Assembly (NCBI GenBank): GCA_003439945.1
Contig: QVRM01004007.1
Location: forward strand, 806,001 to 870,000
DNA length: 64,000 nt
Origin: Dermanyssus gallinae
Taxonomy: Eukaryota; Arthropoda; Arachnida; Mesostigmata; Dermanyssidae
Reading direction: 5' to 3'
Made by a program: the position numbers and the translations under genes. Below, piece after piece: positions 60,653-64,000 of this stretch (positions within the stretch are counted from its first letter, which is position 1; each line of letters opens with the position of its first letter). A model generated the notes under the pieces. The model searched no databases. It was given only the letters and a program-made list of their open reading frames with translations, and was not told the origin of the DNA.

Positions 60653-62339
60653 TATATTGTATTATTATCAGACTCATATTAGTCTGTAGGGTTTTTTATT
60701 CGTCGGATAAAAATCTTGTTTGTAGAAATGGCAGTTTTTCCATCCCACTTTCTATCCGCTAAAAGATGGATACTGGAGTCTAACTCGGCTCAGTCCAGCG
60801 TATGGTATTCATTTGCGTTTATTTAACAGGTTCTCTTATTATGCATGCTGCACCTTTACTTTGCAGTGTCTATGTGCTAGCCTGATGCTATTGCCTTCTA
60901 TCGCATTTGCTAGTGGGCCTGCTACGATAGCTAAACAATGCATTTATGTTTACGTTATTTACACATACATTTTACTCGCTTAAGATATATATTTATTACA
61001 TAATCAGATCTAGTTGTTTAAGAACCGTGTGTAAACTATGACCGCATTTTCACGGTTAACTTCAATTGATATTCCCTTGAAAGACAGCAACATCCCATCC
61101 CCTTTTCATTTTTCTTACCTGCCGCTTTTTCCCAACTACCCTCAGAAATGTTATTGCCGATCCGCCTTTAACCCTTAATGTTTTTATTGCAATTGTAATA
61201 TATAAGTTGTCTCTTGCTCGTGATACTATAGGCCTTCCTGCGGTGCACCTAGGCGGATTGCAGTATCGCACATGTAGCCATCGCCAACCACAGGCTAGCA
61301 ACGATACAAAGTGTATACTGTCCAGCGTCGCTCTCAGCCGCGGTGAGGATGTGGTTCAAAATCTGTTGGCACTTGATTCGTTAAAAGGACCTAGTACTAG
61401 CGGCGCAGGTTCTAGCCCCTGGGCAACCTCCGCAATACAGAGGCTGTATGCTTTCGAGTGTATTTACAAGTACAGCCGTGCTGTTTAGGGAGTTTCTCTT
61501 AACTGGAGCTCACTATGGCAGCACCCGGGACAGCCTGGCCATCAAGCATCGCGCGATGACGGGCAGCGAGTTCATCTCCCTTTGTCCCCATAAGCCCTTC
61601 TAGGAACAGACCAGCGTTCGGATGCAGATGAAATCAGTTCTTACAAAAGAATTCAATAATCTAGACTGGTCCGAATCTGTTGCATGCTTGTCGGATTTAT
61701 TGTCCTTCGGGCAAGGTGTGAAGGGTCGCCTGGTCCAAGTTTGCTTCATCTATATTCAGACTTAACACCCTTTTTAAGCACAGTCTTAGCTTTTTGTAAA
61801 CAAATATTGTGCAAAAGAATATATGCAGAACGCTCCTCTCGACAGGCAGGTTCATGTAGCGATGATTAGATTCGCCTTAGCGTCGAAAGGCTAGTTTGCA
61901 ACAGGTATAGCGCGGGATGCTCATCCAGGGATTCTAACCTGGAACAGAGGTATTGAAGTGGCAAGTGCGTTCGCAGAGTTGTACTACCTGCTGCTGTGTA
62001 GTGAGTGTTAGCGCTCGAGGCTGGTGACTTGCCAAAATATAGTAGTAGCGCACGAGGCAGGTGACTGGCCCAGTAAGAACGTTGGTATAGGTGCAACCGG
62101 ATGGGGCACTACGCGAACAGCTGTCCCAGTCCTGCCGTCCGCCAAGGCAAAGGCGGAGCAAAAGCCCGATAGGGCAGAGTGGTCGATAGATAGAAAGTGA
62201 CACCAAAACAGTGTTAATGAACGGCGACGAGTAGACGGCGTAGGTGGACATCAAAGCTGATATTGCGTGCATCGCCTTCAGTGATGCCGAGTAGGTGGGA
62301 CTGTCGATCACGCTGATGGCGAATCCAAATGTGAGCGTG
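60653..62339. other. unassigned stretch before gypsy polymerase
   Basis: Could hold the LTR, gag and protease of the downstream gypsy element, but no primer-binding site, CCHC knuckle or DTG motif could be read. The frame 61207-61488 is anonymous. Confidence 0.35.
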
Positions 62340-62359
62340 GTATCGGTACTGATGGCATC

Positions 62360-64000
62360 AGGGAATTACCTTTGCAATTCTCAAAGATTCGGCGCTGTGG
62401 GCATAAAGCTATTCTGATCGGCAAAGATGTTTTGTATCAAGATTACCCGATAACTCTGTACAGTACTAGCACAGCACTTATACGAAGCACTGACACTTAT
62501 CCAGACATCGCTCAATTGTTGCCGAAATCAGTGGAGCCCAATGTCGAGCTGAGACTCAGAGACAACGCCGCGTTGCGTTTCCATAGTTTTAATTCAGCCT
62601 GCATGCAGGCCGCCAACAATCGTTCAGAAGTTTAGTTGTAACGTAGAAGTAGTTGTGGTAAAAGATGAGACTGATTCGATGCGCCGGGCGTTGATCTACT
62701 CCAAGGCTGATGGAGGTGCCATGTTGCCCGTAGTGAATAAAGTTACTTAAGGTCAAATTAATTAAGCACCGCACAACCCTTTTAGAAGAGGATATTTGTC
62801 AGAACGTGGATTTACACAACGACGAGCACCCAGGAGCAGTGGTTTTGCAGGTACAATGACTGCAACTAAGCGTCATAACTTCGAAGTTGAAGAGTGTGCC
62901 CCGGCTGACATTCGTGTCAAATTCGCTGACTTGTTGTTGAACAAGTATGCGCTCGTTTTCGCGACTTCGATGGAACAGTTGGGTGACACCCCTTAGCGCA
63001 GTTCAAAATTGTGGAGGTGGCACCCAAGCTCTATCGTTTGCCGTGTGTAGAGTAGGAGGCGTGCCGAGAGCTGATGTAGCAAATGTTAAGTATTGGTATC
63101 ATCCATGTAGCAAATGTTAAGTATTGGTATGATGAAATCAATCTCGCCATTTGCGAGCCCATTGCTTCTGTTGAATTTCGGCTAGTCATAGCTTATCGCT
63201 TGTTAAAACTTCAGACAGTGATATCATGCTCCATCACTGTCTGTGCTGTGATTTCCAGTGCCGCTCATTGATGATATTTTGGACGATGTAGGTAAAATGA
63301 GGCTGTATACATTTTTTTGTAAATTTTGCATGGGTTTTTTTCAAATTCCCAAGCGGCCGTGGCTAACTAGTATGCCGCCTTTTTGGCCTCGTATGGCCAC
63401 TATCAGCCTACTGTAATGATAAGCGGTCTGTGCAACGCTCCAGCTGAGTTCTACAACTGATGTTGAGAGTAGAGAAGGGAATGGAAAAGATTGTTTTTAT
63501 GGATGACATGATTTCAACGGTTAATAGCCACAGCGAGCAACTGACGACCATTGAGCGCGTCTTGCAGGCGTCGAAGTTGACGCTGGTTGGTTAGAAAAGT
63601 GTCGCTTGCTAATGCTGTAATGCCGGAACGAGCGAAGGCGCGAGTGGCGATAGTCCAGGCCAGTGTCTACTAGTTGATGGGAATAATTGACGTCTTGAGG
63701 ACCACCAGCGATCGTCCGTAGAGAATAGCTTAGTCCAAAGCTACGTGTTACAGAGCCAGGTGCTGTATTGGATTGTGAACGGGAGAAAAAATATGACAGT
63801 AACGATGACGGTGTAGCACGTCAAGGCCACAAATTACTTTTTCGCTGTACCACGCCAGTGCCGGGAATACATCTTTGTTGACATGCCCATATTAACGCCA
63901 ATCGCTTTGAAGCAGACAAGACTCTGCGAATCATACGAGAACGGTATTGAGCCTCTACTGAGTGCGTGTTTAATAACGAGAGACGCCGCAATCGAGAGAG
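62360..64000 (+). pseudogene. Ty3/gypsy LTR-retrotransposon polymerase, partial
   Basis: Plus-strand blocks: VKFADLLLNKYALVFA (62920-62966) just before the RT; QMLSIGIIHVAN and SVEFRLVIAYRLL (63080-63213) at the positions of 'LEKGVIEPS..' and 'RFCVDYRKLN'; PLIDDILDDVGKM (63256-63294); GLCNAPAEFY (63426-63455); and GMEKIVFMDDM followed by HSEQLTTIERVLQ (63478-63570), where the usual box is ..VYLDDI. The order is that of a gypsy RT. A 31-bp tandem duplication and several frame changes show decay. RNase H and integrase would lie beyond the window end. The upstream 62372-62635 frame may be part of the same polyprotein, unproven. Confidence 0.7.
63074..63135. repeat. 31-bp tandem duplication in gypsy RT
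   Basis: ATGTAGCAAATGTTAAGTATTGGTAT is repeated directly (63074-63104 and 63105-63135). It shifts the polymerase frame. Confidence 0.9.

Overview
This window is eukaryotic, almost certainly metazoan, intergenic DNA. It leans AT-rich, with many (TA)n microsatellites, AATAAA-type signals and very short open frames. No host protein-coding gene, rRNA, functional tRNA or CRISPR array could be supported. What can be recognised is a dense, nested graveyard of transposable elements. The families present (mariner and Tc1 transposases, R1-like and CR1-like non-LTR polymerases, a non-LTR family with a restriction-like endonuclease tail, Ty3/gypsy, tRNA-derived SINEs, foldback elements) fit an arthropod. 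A chelicerate such as a mite or tick is my best guess, but that is inference from memory of the families.

Layout. 0-0.75 kb: CR1-like endonuclease/RT remnant (minus). 2.6-4.1 kb: best-preserved RT frame, non-LTR family A (minus). 4.64-5.62 kb: old foldback element. 6.0-6.2 kb: tail of family B. 8.5-9.7 kb: two RT remnants. 10.1-11.6 kb: R1-like polymerase (minus). 12.86-12.96 kb: two adjacent perfect hairpins. 13.7-14.6 kb: mariner tail and family A fragment. 15.2-16.3 kb: a nearly perfect 1.08-kb palindrome. 16.3-20.2 kb: two copies of a low-copy unit flanking a Tc1 element with unusually extended inverted ends. 21.4-23.3 kb: two more inverted-repeat elements. 23-30 kb: mostly featureless, one SINE. 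30.2-32.6 kb: SINE and family B copy (minus). 34.9-39.4 kb: R1-like, mariner and family A remnants (minus). 43.4-46.7 kb: family B copy, SINE, mariner tail. 48.7-52.9 kb: CR1-like and mariner remnants (minus). 54.1-59.1 kb: family B, family A split by a SINE, R1-like copy split by another SINE. 59.7-60.7 kb: CR1-like tail and half of a foldback element. 62.4-64 kb: Ty3/gypsy polymerase running to the window end.

These elements do not work together as a pathway. None looks able to move on its own: the RT copies have frameshifts, stops or altered catalytic boxes (YADD to YADN or YADG in several), and the Tc1 transposase has changes at two of its three catalytic acidic positions. The foldback elements and SINEs have no coding capacity and would have needed enzymes supplied in trans. 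The most unusual item is the foldback family: one young copy with about 510-bp arms, TA-flanked CAGGGTG-type ends and a GC-rich apex, next to one old copy and one single-arm copy of the same family.
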